Assembly (NCBI GenBank): GCA_013339895.1
Contig: JABACO010000022.1
Location: forward strand, 3,574,057 to 3,638,056
DNA from: Ephydatia muelleri
Lineage: Eukaryota; Porifera; Demospongiae; Spongillida; Spongillidae
Reading direction: 5' to 3'
DNA length: 64,000 nucleotides
Part shown: positions 1-21,294 of the stretch, piece after piece
Numbering within the stretch: the stretch's first letter is position 1
Layout: each line of letters begins with the position of its first letter
Translations under genes and position numbers: made by a program
Notes under the pieces: model-generated
The model's database searches: none
The model's input: only the letters and a program-made list of their open reading frames with translations
Told to the model about the DNA's origin: nothing

Positions 1-1411
1 CTCTTGCATTCTGCCTCATCAGTGTGACAGCCAGCAGGCAGAACATTTGGCTCAGTGCCTCAGTTTCACCTACTCCCACTTGCATGGCTAGCCTCTTACT
101 CAATCTAGAGAAGCATAAGAATAATAATAATAATAATAAATAGGTTGTATCTTTGGGCAGATCGGGAATGATGGCGAAAGCTTGTCGTGTCCTGCAGTCT
201 AATGGCATTCCCCCAGATAATGAAACAACTTGGGATCTTTTGAAAGCAAAACACCCCAGTGGTCCAGTTCCTTTGGTCCCAGCTACTTACTCTACTTCAG
301 TAACACTAGAACAAGACTTTAACATCTAGCTATTCTGCACTCCTTCCCTAAGGACACGGACGCAGGGCCCTCAGGTTTGCGAGTGCAACACCTGATTGAT
401 GCTGCAACCATCCCACTTCCCACACCTATTTGCTCTTTACTGCTGCAGGGGATGAACATCCTCATTTCAGGAAAAGCCCCCCTCTCTATCGCCAGATTTA
501 TTGCTGGAGCTAGGCTCATTGCTCAGAAAAAAATCAAAGAGGGGTGCCCTTATGATGTAAGGCCAATTGCTGTGGGAGAGATACTGAGAAGGCTGGCTGG
601 AAAATGTGTTTGTGCCGTCCTGAAGGAAAAGGCGGCAGATTTCTTTCATCCTTTGCAATATGGAGTAGCCTGTCAGGCAGGTGCTGAGAAGATCATGCAT
701 CGGGTTAGAAATTGTATTGAGGAGCACTGGATGGATGAAGGCTTCATGTGTTTCAAGGTGGACATGAAGAATACTTTTAACTTAATCTCAAGACAATCTA
801 TCCTTGAAGAATGTGCCACTTTCTACCCAGAGTTGCTCCCATGGGTCTCTTAGTGCTATGGGTCTCACCCTCTGCTTTGGCATCCACTTGGCAAAATTAC
901 TTCAGAATGTGGAGTGCAGCAGGATGATCCCCTGGGCCCTTTGCTGTTTTCTTTAGCCCTCCACAAGTTGGTGTCTAGCATTGATGCGGATGATGGCTGC
1001 AGTGACTTACTGTTGCAGACCTGGTACCTTGACGATGGGTCCTTGCAGGTAGTCGTCCTGCAGTGCTCTGAGCTGTGCATCTGATAGAGGAGTTGGGCCC
1101 TGCTCTGGGCATCCATATCAATCTAATCAAGTGTGAACTTTTTGGCAGAATGGGCAACACTTCCTTCCCCCTTTCGGTGAGATGCTCACTCTTGCCTAAC
1201 ATCGACATCCTTGGGGTACCAATAGGTGACTATTTGCATTGCACTCGTCTAATTGAGGAGAAAATCTCTCAAGCTAAGGTGTTGCTATCAACTTTGGTAG
1301 AAGTTGTTGCAGCTGATCTTCATGTGGCAATTTCTCTCCTTCAGATCTGTGGCAGTTTTTGCAAACTAGTTCACCTAGCTAGAACCACTCCTCCTAGCCA
1401 TTCCTTTAATA
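1..1411 (+). pseudogene. Retroelement reverse transcriptase fragment
   Basis: A decayed reverse transcriptase reads on the plus strand. Frame 377-853 has a motif A-like stretch FKVDMKNTFNLIS. After an in-frame TAG at 851-853 the same frame continues with GVQQDDPLGPLLFS (about 913-954) and the catalytic YLDDG (about 1026-1040). A frameshift then moves the reading to 1075-1411, with LGIHINLIKCELFG as the thumb-like part. The family is the reverse transcriptase common in marine invertebrate genomes; the exact clade is not resolved here. The 3' part is interrupted by an AAT repeat and a second element in the opposite direction. Not functional. Confidence 0.75.
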
Positions 1412-2090
1412 ATAATAATAATAATAATACAATTACACAGCAATACACATCTGCAATAAATTACACTTAAGTCTAAAGAACCCTCAGACAATCGGACTCT
1501 TGCCTGATGGCTCTAGAGTTCGACCGAACCAGGGACAAGTTCAACTTTCCATAAATTTTAAAAATTGCTCTTGACTTATGGAGCGAAGAGACAATGGATA
1601 GACAAGAAGCCAGCTGGTTGATGGTGCTTCTAGCTTCCTCGCCCCAGTTACCATATGTCACAACAGCCAGTGGCATACAAACCCAGCCCAACTCCTCACC
1701 CTTTGGATCATTAGCGGTGTGCTTCCTTGCCTCGGCTGCCAAAGCTGCTGCACACTCTGTTGTACCTGCTTCAGACATGGAAGGGGAGATGTTACTGTGA
1801 AGTCAAGTGCAGCTGGCTTCCCAATTCCCTGTCATTGATCAGGACATCAGCAGGGCGGGAATGGCCCAAATCTGCAGAAAGACCACTGCCCATCTCGACC
1901 CTGACCCGTAGGTGGGCACAACGGCAGAGGTCAACAAATACATCCCATAGGTGGTTATGACGAGTAACTACATCACCTCCTCGTCTGCATGCCACAGAGT
2001 GTTGACCAAGGGGATCTAAGGCCATGATTGGGCAGAGAGGACACATTTTAAATTTTAATTCTTCTGAAATCTCAGTGTTAGGCATACCAT
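1412..2090 (-). pseudogene. Nested retroelement C-terminal fragment
   Basis: Read on the minus strand, 2085-1792 encodes CPLCPIMALDPLGQHSVACR followed by GGDVVTRHNHLWDVF and a PADVL stretch, and 1778-1473 continues in another frame with KHTANDPKGEELGWVC. This is the C-terminal zinc-finger and endonuclease-like region of the same broad retroelement class. A stop and frame change separate the two parts. The (AAT)n at 1412-1430 would be this element's 3' tail, so it is a 5'-truncated copy inserted into the plus-strand element. Inference from orientation and tail position. Confidence 0.65.
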
Positions 2091-3411
2091 TTTTGAAATT
2101 TCAGAGATGGTGTCTACATTTGCTTCAAATTTCAAACCTTTGTTGTGTTTAATTGTACTCTCTCTAAAACATATTGTAATAGATTCTGCTTTGAGGGCAT
2201 TTGATAACAAGCGAAATGCCAACATTATATGCCACAAAGCAATGAGATAAAAAGGCTGCCATCAAAAGTAAAATGAAATCAGCTTTGTGATGCAAATGAT
2301 ACAGATAGGGAGAAAGAGGAAGAGGAAGAGAGGGACGAACATAGTGAATAAATAACAGTTTTGAGTATGGTCACACAAACACAACACAGACACAAACAAG
2401 CTCTTTCTTGTTGGAGTCATTTCCCCTATTTCAATAGAAAACATATAGCAACATTGTAATTCATCATGCTTATGTGAGATGGGACAAAGATCTTCCGGCT
2501 GACAATTCAGCATTTGTGCAGGCTGAAACTTCAGAGTCACCAAAACTGTAAGGCCCAAAAAATAATTATCTTCTGTGTGCATTTCCATCAAGAGACTCAA
2601 GCAGCAGGTGTCAATGAGTGAAATCGGAAGTGGTCAATTAAACTGTTTATTTTTGTCTTCTCGTTTGACATTTGAATGATGAAATTGTCGGTTGCCCCAG
2701 CCCTGAGCATTTTTTAATACTGGTCAAATCCTATTTGGAAGTTATAACCTATAGTGATTATTACAGCCAATCGCTTACGTCATGGTGGGCTGGGTACGAG
2801 TCTATATGGAAGTTACAAGTTACCGGTACCACTTTTTAGGTATAGTGGTGATTTCAGCTCCAAAGATAATGATAGGGGCACGTTGTATATTTAGTGCCAA
2901 AATTTATTGTACTACATTTCTATTATTGTCATTACTTGTTTATATATATAATTATGTGTACATACTGAGGGTGGGAAGGAGGAGAGTCAGTGTGAACTTG
3001 ACAGGATCTTGGGTGTTAACCAGCCGATTTAATAATGCACCACACACAAACACACCACGTACCATCTTCCATAGGAACACATATACATGCACCTCTTCCA
3101 TAAGAAATGCTATTCCTGCTTCAACATTCCTAATTGGTTGTTCATTTACATTAAATGAGGTGTTTACAAGTATTGTTGATATGAGTGGGTTTGGCTACGG
3201 ATGTCAAATCTATACCTACATTAATTACAAGCTTGAGTTACATATCCATCTTAATGCATGCAAAAGTCATGCCTTTATAGCTACCCAATCTCTGTGGCTT
3301 TATAGTTACAAATTCAGTATTCACCATCCATAGATTGTGACAATTGAAATAGTTTTTTTTTTTTTTTTTTTTTCTTTCTTTTTTTTTTGAGCATAATGAC
3401 ATGACAATGTC
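2091..3411. other. No gene recognised
   Basis: AT-rich sequence lying 3' of RNF121. A 183-codon open frame at about 2782-3333 on the plus strand has no recognisable motif or splice context. A T-rich tract lies near 3351-3388. Confidence 0.5.
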
Positions 3412-6114
<2,703 letters not shown>

Positions 6115-6689
6115 GCTCGTCGCGTGCGGCCTATGGCCGATATGCTTTGTGCGTGCGAGGATAAAGAAGCATAAAGAATACCACAAACGTTAATGGGCTA
6201 TAGATTTCATATGGGGCTGCCTTCCCAGTCGGCAAATTACACCCCTGTCACCATTACCAACCCGTGAAATAATTATGATAGCTTCCCTTCAAGTGAAGTG
6301 CGCACTAGATGGAATGATTATCACTTGTGGATTGGTTGCCACGAATGTTTGCTGAAATTTCACTGCAACCCTACCTCTCCAGCAGGTCCTGGCGCATGCT
6401 GTTCGCCGTTGGCTGTACCCGCCATTCAGAAACAAAGGGCGTTTTTTTTTTTTCGTTTTCTTTTTTTCTGGTTGCCTCCGCCCATTTAATTATTATAATT
6501 ATTATGCTTAATATTGTTATATTATTGAGCTCACGCGATTGATCCGGGCTCCAGACCAGCCACGTGCCACAGGAAAAATGGCAGTGGGTCATTAATGCGC
6601 GTTTGGCGATCGGGCAACGCAAACGCACGGATCAAGTTTGCAGCTATTGAGCAGAAAATTCAGACAGGGTTCGGAAGCGGAGCAGCAAG
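6115..6689. promoter_or_regulatory. Divergent intergenic region RNF121/NAA15
   Basis: Only 575 bp separate the two start codons, which face away from each other. The region therefore holds both 5' ends and probably a shared promoter (inference). No TATA box could be assigned with confidence. A short AT-rich stretch lies at 6486-6530. Confidence 0.6.
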
Positions 6690-14656
<7,967 letters not shown>

Positions 14657-15689
14657 CTTTGATCGTTTGGAATGTTTATTTTGTACAGTTTTGGCATGTT
14701 GTATTCCAGTGTGGTTCTGAAAAAGAAGGGAAAAAAAGAAAATCTCCGAAGTAGGGGTATTCAAACCATTTGCATGAGAACACACACTGCTTCACGTTTT
14801 TCTATGGTGCACGTGATCCTATTTCCAACCCCCGCGGCGTGAATAATGTGAGCTGCAGAAGTTTTGTAGAAGGGCAGATAAGAAAGTACAACATTCCGAA
14901 AATCGAGTTCAGGCGTTTCAATAGAAGACTACACATTGATTATTTGTTTCAGGTCGCACTTGAGTGTCAGGTCAGTAGTGTGAAACCATAGTACATGTAC
15001 TTTATTCAAGAATATCATACACAGACGAATATTTGTCAATCCAATTTTATTGCTCAGTCAATTCGTTGAACATCCTATATAACACCACGTACTGCAATTA
15101 TAAAAAAAACATGGGGCGAAAAGGGACCAAACGGCATACATTATAAATTTTCCAGTACGCGCAATAGAAATGTAACGCTTGCGTAGAAATGTACGGCTGA
15201 TCAGAGTCTTACAGCTCCATGACAGATACTCCAATTCGCAGTACATAAGAAGCAATGTGTAAAGGACATTTCAGACATCTAGAATATCAAGAATTTGAAA
15301 TCTTGAAATAGATCTCCGATCCCATATAGTCACTCGGATATTTCCGTAAAACTGTGAATCAACATGGTGGACGTGTATTAATTTATATTGTGTGACATGA
15401 CGTATGTCAGAATACGGAGCGGTCACATGACACAGGAAAAGGGTCTATACGAACAACGCATACATGTACACTAAGAGCTTTAGCAACGTGAAATTAGTTG
15501 CAACCAGCGATGTATTAAAAAAAATAACTGTACATGTACAATTTTCGTTGATGCATTTGCGTTCCACAGCCCTGCGTTCGTCCATACAAGGCGGATACAT
15601 GTATAGAATTATATACATGAAGGGTTGGGTATAAGAATGAATGCTATTATTCTTGATATATTGCGTCGTTTCCCTGTGTGGTATACGTT
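14657..15689. other. Intergenic region NAA15 to receptor gene A
   Basis: Holds the NAA15 3' UTR, a diverged inverted-repeat element at 15113-15322 (listed separately) and the left edge of duplication unit A at about 15460. No further gene recognised. Confidence 0.5.
15113..15322. mobile_element. Diverged copy of GGATCGTTTCC-ended MITE family
   Basis: Interior matches the better copy at 19298-19543, including CAGTACGCGCAATAGAAATG and CATGACAGATACTCCAATTC. Left end is eroded to GGGGCGAAAAGGGACC; right end reads CTCCGATCCC. Confidence 0.7.
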
Positions 15690-16697
15690 ATGAACAACTC
15701 GTCTTGCGATGGATACTCGGAAACGGGCGCCACTGTTCTCGCGTCAACTTGTGCCCTGTCCTTTCTGGTGTGTCTCGTTGCAGTTGTGCTAGTTTTTGTC
15801 CTCCGACTGTACAAATTGGTGGTTTATCGCTTGGCTCTCTACCAAGTTCTGGCAGCGTTGGTTCATTCGGGCCAGTACGTTATCAACATTATCAACATTA
15901 ACTACTCGGAATCACCAGAGGTCTACGCCAATTTGTGCAGCACATTGGCCTACGTGAGTCTATCTTCGGGTTGGGCGAAGTTGCTGTTAACCCTTTTCGT
16001 GTCCGTCCATCTGTTTTGCTTCGCGGTGTTCCACAAGAATCTGAAAAGACTGGAGCCGCTGTACATGCTGGTGTCGCTGACTGCACCGCTAGCGATTGCA
16101 GCAGTTCCCGCCATAACACACAGTTATGGACTCTCTGGATCGTGGTGTTGGATAGCGAGCTGGCACGACAACTGCCCCTCCCGTCCCTTCACGACGGCCA
16201 TCATCGAGCAGTTCGCACTGTGGTACGGTCCCTCCATGTTAATCCTTGCGCTAGCTTCCATCGCTATGGTTGTCATGGTGATTGTGTTGATTAGTCGGAT
16301 GTACAGGTTCGGCAGTATTCGACATAACCAGAACTGGAATGCTCTCAAACAGCTTCTTCCCCTGTGCGTTTATCCTATCGCCTACTTCTTTCTCCTCGTA
16401 CCGCCGTTCGTATTCCGAATTATCAGCGCGATTCACCAACCAACGTCCGGGCACATCGTAATGGTTGCCTTGTGCTTTTCTGGGTGGAACCTATTGGCAG
16501 GTGTCACGCTCATTGTCCATATCTCCGTGGCAACTCTGTGCTCGCGATCGAAGAACGGCGGAGCGACGTACAAGTGGTCACGTGTGCATCAGTATGGCAG
16601 TGCCACGAACGAAAACGCAAGCGCACAAGTCTCTCGTCCTTCCGACAGCAACGCTACCTATTATCCTTTACCAAATGACACCATAATCGAAGAATGA
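15690..16697 (+). CDS. Seven-helix receptor, cAMP-receptor-like (copy A)
   Basis: An intronless gene of 335 residues. The frame is open a few codons upstream (valine codons), but the first ATG is at 15690, giving MNNSSCDGYSE with possible N-glycosylation. Seven hydrophobic segments can be placed at roughly residues 16-40, 45-68, 80-110, 119-143, 172-200, 218-244 and 255-284. The extracellular loop 2 stretch GSWCWIASW and the TM5 stretch LWYGPSMLILAL resemble slime-mould cAMP receptors (class E / Dicty_CAR), recalled and not aligned. The C-tail (RSKNGGATYKWSR onward) is Ser/Asn-rich. The ligand is unknown. Copy B is about 95% identical. Confidence 0.75.
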   Translation: MNNSSCDGYSETGATVLASTCALSFLVCLVAVVLVFVLRLYKLVVYRLALYQVLAALVHSGQYVINIININYSESPEVYANLCSTLAYVSLSSGWAKLLLTLFVSVHLFCFAVFHKNLKRLEPLYMLVSLTAPLAIAAVPAITHSYGLSGSWCWIASWHDNCPSRPFTTAIIEQFALWYGPSMLILALASIAMVVMVIVLISRMYRFGSIRHNQNWNALKQLLPLCVYPIAYFFLLVPPFVFRIISAIHQPTSGHIVMVALCFSGWNLLAGVTLIVHISVATLCSRSKNGGATYKWSRVHQYGSATNENASAQVSRPSDSNATYYPLPNDTIIEE

Positions 16698-16730
16698 TGT
16701 ATATCCGTTTTTCAGAGCTTTTAAAGTATA

Positions 16731-17881
16731 TGGAACGTTCTATACGAAAATGGGTCTTGTGGATTTCATTTTATAACATTTCATATTTCCCGGGCGTTAC
16801 GCGCCATTAACGTATTACGACTGGCTTCGAGGACGTCCTCGTAATACGTTAATGGCCCGGGAAATATGCATTTTCTTTGCACACTTGTATCTCCATAACG
16901 GATAAAGCAAAAATTAACGAACAGAACAAATCAATAGCGGTAGGACCCGTCTACATAGGTACCTATTTTGAACCGATTTGGACACTCCTACCTGAAGATG
17001 TGGCTGTTTTGAACCCTACGGGGTATCGGACCTTGTAACGTCGGTACCCCGCATGTGTAAGACACCAGAATGGAAGTTCACATATAGTAATGGTGTGGTA
17101 TCTTGTGCTAAAAATAGGAACCCGACAGTGTTAAGATATAATAATCGATTTAAATTTGTGGATTTCATTTTATAACATTTCATATTTCCCGGGCGTTACG
17201 CGCCATTAACGTATTACGACTGGCTTCGAGGACGTCCTCGTAATACGTTAATGGCCCGGGAAATATGCATTTTCTTTGCACACTTGTATCTCCATAACGG
17301 ATAAAGCAAAAATTAACGAACAGAACAAATCAATAGCGGTAGGACCCGTCTACATAGGTACCTATTTTGAACCGATTTGGACACTCCTACCTGAAGATGT
17401 GGCCGTTTTGAACCCTACGGGGTATCGGACCTTGTAACGTCGGTACCCCGCATGTGTAAGACACCAGAATGGAAGTTCACATATAGTAATGGTGTGGTAT
17501 CTTGTGCTAAAAATAGGAACCCGACAGTGTTAATCGATTTAAATTTTATGTTATAAAATAGACCCATTTTCGTATAGATCTATACGAAAATGGGTCTATT
17601 TTATAACATAAAATTTAAATCGATTATTATATCTTATTACTGTCGGGTTCCTATTTTTAGCACAAGATACCACACCATTACTATATGTGAACTTCCATTC
17701 TGGTGTCTTACACATGCGGGGTACCGACGTTACAAGGTCCGATACCCCGTAGGGTTCAAAACGGCCACATCTTCAGGTAGGAGTGTCCAAATCGGTTCAA
17801 AATAGGTACCTATGTAGACGGGTCCTACCGCTATTGATTTGTTCTGTTCGTTAATTTTTGCTTTATCCGTTAGAACGTTCC
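16731..17881. mobile_element. Foldback element array (unit A)
   Basis: Two direct copies of a roughly 399 bp block start near 16760 and 17160, and an inverted partial copy occupies about 17578-17870. Each direct block contains a hairpin centre around CGTATTACGACTGGCTTCGA. A second palindrome centre at 17577 reads CGTATAGATCTATACG. Outer ends are GGAACGTTC (16731) and GAACGTTCC (17873). No coding frame of known type. Related to 21295-22020. Confidence 0.8.
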
Positions 17882-17983
17882 ATATGTATTTATACCGTGA
17901 AATTAAACCACTTTGTTTATGTAGTAACGGTGTTCTATATATAGAGGTCGATCCTCTATTAGTACATTGTCAAAATGGACCAC

Positions 17984-18130
17984 ATCTCAGTGGCAACTCT
18001 GTGCTCGAAGAAAGGGTGGAGCGACGTACACGACAGTACGGCGCGTCCGGATCCAAGTTAGCAAGAGCACAAGTACATGCAAGAATCTCGACCTTCCGAC
18101 CACATATATACCCGCGTACGGAAGCATTAT
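17984..18130 (+). pseudogene. Relic of receptor gene 3' end
   Basis: GTGGCAACTCTGTGCTCG, then GGTGGAGCGACGTACA, then GCAAGAGCACAAGTACATGC and CGACCTTCCGACC follow the order of the receptor C-tail coding sequence (about 16526-16650) with many changes. A third, mostly lost receptor copy is the simplest reading. Confidence 0.6.
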
Positions 18131-18845
18131 CACATAAATATATAACGCTACAGTACGTCGTACTGTGGTACTGGCATTCTTCTAAAATTTGAAGCCATTA
18201 TAAAATAACAGGTGTGCAAATCATTGGGGAGCTGCTATTGCAAACGCACACAGCACCAAGCCCAGCTGCCTCCATCAGTTGCTATATGCATGAATGCTCC
18301 AGTAGAGTGATGTCGCAATCAAGCAGCATTCTGATTGGTGCTTCACTTGAAATTTTAGAAGCAACGGAAACAACGTCGTGTGACTGGCTCACTCATATAG
18401 GGTGTTCAATTTTCTAGAGGCAGTAGCAGAATGATATCTACCAAACAGAAAAACACTTGTTCTCTTGTAGTGAGCTGGTACAAACTCGACTTTCGTATGC
18501 TACCCTTTGCTTCTATCATTGTATTTGTGCATGTTAGCAGACCATCACATCACCAACCTGTTTATGAACATGACCTTACCCTTTTTTGCTGTCATACAAT
18601 CTTTGTTGCATATGGTTTGTGTATACATTTAGCCTTGTTTTGTTTATGTTTAAATACGGAGTTTAGTGTTATTTGAAACATATTTCTTGATTGCAAGATA
18701 TTGTTGATTTGACTTGAAAATAATAAGTTGTCTATTGACTTGACATGCATAGCAGGATGGTGACAATACAGTGATGTGTTGCAGATAGCAGCCAGTTATT
18801 AACATCAGCTTAGCTGTGCAGAGCAGAAACATGCAATACCACGAA

Positions 18846-19840
18846 TCACACAGGTCTACTGGCGGCCACACCTTTGACTGCAGGATGGAGCGGGTACTGG
18901 GTGCTGAAGTATTTGTTGTAGTCCACTCGGAGGAGCAGCTGTGCCAGGTGTGGGGTGACAACAGGGAAGACTGGAGCTTGAAGCTCTGCATGCAGAATGG
19001 CAGCAACAAAGGGGTTAAAAGATCCCAAATTAAGATTGTGCATGATATTGTACTATTATCTGCTTGTGTACATGTATATGTGCATGGATAAGATATATTT
19101 CTCGTAGTATACCAACAGCACATGCAGTACCATCAAACAGCCTTTTTTTTTTACTTTTTAAATGTACGCTGCATTAGCCATAGCTTCCTTCAATAAAAAA
19201 TCTAGCATGTGCGCATGTATTAAAAAGACTCTTCACAATTCCCACAACTCTTAGAACCAACGCACGTAAGCAGCAGGACACGTAAAATTTAAATTTGGGA
19301 TCGTTTCCGCGAAAAGGGACCTAGCGCATACATTATAAAATTTCCAGTACGCGCAATAGAAATGTAACGCTTGCACTGAAATGTATGGCTAATTAAAAAT
19401 TCAGCGCCTTAAAACTCTATGACAGATACTCCAATTCTCAGTGCGAAGCAATATGTAGAAGGCATTTCAGTCTTCTAGAATATAAAAAAATGTGAAATCT
19501 TGAAAAAACATGCGTTATAGGTCCCTTTTCGCGGAAACGATCCATTAATATAATGTGATCGCTTCAATTCACACACGCTCTCGAGCTGTCCACCTTGCTA
19601 GATCAAGCTAAGCATTTTCATTTTCATAGAGGTACGGTGCCAACCTCTACACCACACATGCATAGACACTCACTCACTCATTCATATTTAGCGCCTTGCA
19701 CACTAAGACCTGCCACTGACCTTGCCTATCTTCTCAATCTGCACCCTGCACTCAGGAGGCGTCAGATTGGGTAAGTGAAGCTGAAGGAGATGGCTCAATG
19801 CATTGCACTCCTCCAAGATCTGCTTCAGCACCTTGGAAAC
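18846..19840 (-). pseudogene. Duplicated last two exons of TUBGCP4, broken
   Basis: Minus strand. 19840-19721 repeats the 40-codon penultimate exon without visible change. 18985-18846 repeats the last exon, but a net loss of 34 bp relative to unit B shifts the frame before the conserved HLAQLLLRVDYNKYF stretch. No upstream exons are present in unit A, so it cannot make the protein. Confidence 0.85.
19298..19543. mobile_element. MITE with GGATCGTTTCC ends
   Basis: Near-perfect inverted ends: GGATCGTTTCCGCGAAAAGG at the left and its reverse complement at the right, 246 bp in total. No coding capacity. Relatives lie at 15113, 24003, 25193 and, more diverged, 59779. Confidence 0.88.
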
Positions 19841-20228
19841 CTGTATCGAACATACACGTGCATGCATCAGTGGAGGTCAGCGAAGGTGGAACTTCCCATG
19901 CTGCTCGCATGCTGCTCGCCCAAAACGGATCAGACTAAATGTGAGAGCTAGAGACTAGAGTTATATAGAAATAAATAGTAAAAAAAAAGAAAAAAGAAAT
20001 CAACACCACTGCCAGCATAATTATAAAAAACATATACAACAATGTATGCACGCTAAAACTTTAGTTACGTGAAATTATTGCAGCCATGCAGCGATGCATA
20101 AAAATTTTCGTCTATTCATTTGCATTTGCGTTTCACAGCCCTTGTTCGTCCGTACAAGGCGGATGTAGAATTATATACATTAAAGGCTGAATGTTATTAA
20201 TTCTTCATTTCCCTGTGTGGTATACGTT

Positions 20229-21245
20229 ATGAACAACTCGTCTTGCGATGGATACTCGGAAACGGGTGCCACTGTTCTCGCGTCAACTTGTGCCCTGTCC
20301 TTTCTGGTGTGTCTCGTTGCAGTTGTGCTAGTTTTTGTCCTCCGACTGTACAAATTGGTGGTTTATCGCTTGGCTCTCTACCAAGTTCTGGCAGCGTTGG
20401 TTAATTCGGGCCAGTACGTTATCAACATTATCAACATTAACTACTCGGAATCACCAGAGGTCTACGCCAATTTGTGCAGCACACTGGCCTACGTGAGTCT
20501 ATCTTCGGCTTGGGCGAAGATGCTGTTAACCCTTTTCGTGTCGGTCCATCTGTTTTGCTTTGCGGTGCTCCACAAGAATCTGAAAAGACTGGAGCCGCTG
20601 TACATACTGGTGTCGCTGACTGCACCGCCCGCGATTGCGGCAGTTCCCGCCATAACACACAGTTATGGACTCTCTGGATCGTGGTGTTGGATAGCGAGCT
20701 GGCACGACAACTGCCCCTCCCGTCCCTTCACGACGGCCATCATCGAGCAGTTCGCACTGTGGTACGGTCCCTCCATGTTAATCCTTGCGCTAGCTTCCAT
20801 CGCTATGGTTGTCATGGTGATTGTGTTGATTAGTCGGATGTACAGGTTCGGCAGTATTCGACATAACCAGAACTGGAATGCTCTCAAACAGCTTCTTCCC
20901 CTGTGCGTTTATCCTATCATCTACTTCTCTCTCCACGTACCGCCATTCGTATTCCGAATTATCAGCGCGAGTCACAAACCGACATCTGGCCAGATCGTAA
21001 TGGCTGTCGTGTGCTTTTCTGGATGGAGTCTATTGGCAGGTGTCACGCTCATTGTCCATATCTCCGTGGCAACTCTGTGCTCGCGATCGAAGAAAGGCGG
21101 AGCGATGTACAAGTGGTCACGGTACACACCAATGGAGCAGTATGGGAGTGTCGGGAACGAAAACGCAAGCGCACAAGTCTCTCGTCCTTCCGACAGCAAC
21201 GCTACCTATTATCCTTTACCAAATGACAGCATAATTGAAGAATGA
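20229..21245 (+). CDS. Seven-helix receptor, cAMP-receptor-like (copy B)
   Basis: Intronless, 338 residues from the first ATG at 20229. Almost identical to copy A through TM5: about 225 bp (20663-20887) match 16124-16348 exactly, as their antisense translations are identical. Differences cluster in TM6 to TM7, with IIYFSLHVPPF and SASHKPTSGQIVMAVVCF in B against IAYFFLLVPPF and SAIHQPTSGHIVMVALCF in A. B also has three extra residues in the C-tail (RYTPMEQYGS). Both frames are intact, so both may be expressed. Confidence 0.75.
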   Translation: MNNSSCDGYSETGATVLASTCALSFLVCLVAVVLVFVLRLYKLVVYRLALYQVLAALVNSGQYVINIININYSESPEVYANLCSTLAYVSLSSAWAKMLLTLFVSVHLFCFAVLHKNLKRLEPLYILVSLTAPPAIAAVPAITHSYGLSGSWCWIASWHDNCPSRPFTTAIIEQFALWYGPSMLILALASIAMVVMVIVLISRMYRFGSIRHNQNWNALKQLLPLCVYPIIYFSLHVPPFVFRIISASHKPTSGQIVMAVVCFSGWSLLAGVTLIVHISVATLCSRSKKGGAMYKWSRYTPMEQYGSVGNENASAQVSRPSDSNATYYPLPNDSIIEE

Positions 21246-21294
21246 TGTGCATCCGTTTTTCAGAGCAGTAATTAGACCTTTCCATTCATGCATT

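Larger units (their letters stand above)
15460..19980. repeat. Tandem duplication unit A
   Basis: Matches unit B (about 20040-24000) in the receptor gene, its 5' flank, a foldback element and the last two TUBGCP4 exons. Offsets fall from 4539 bp at the receptor start to 4029 bp at the TUBGCP4 penultimate exon, because the mobile insertions differ. Edges are approximate. Confidence 0.85.

Noticed and set aside
2782..3333. 183-codon open frame
   Set aside because: No motif, odd composition and no flanking gene signals; left unannotated.
15678..15689. Start of receptor A four codons upstream
   Set aside because: That position is a GTG codon; the first ATG is 15690 (likewise 20229 for copy B).
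18846..19840. A second functional TUBGCP4 3' end
   Set aside because: Frame-shifting deletion in the last exon and no upstream exons in unit A.
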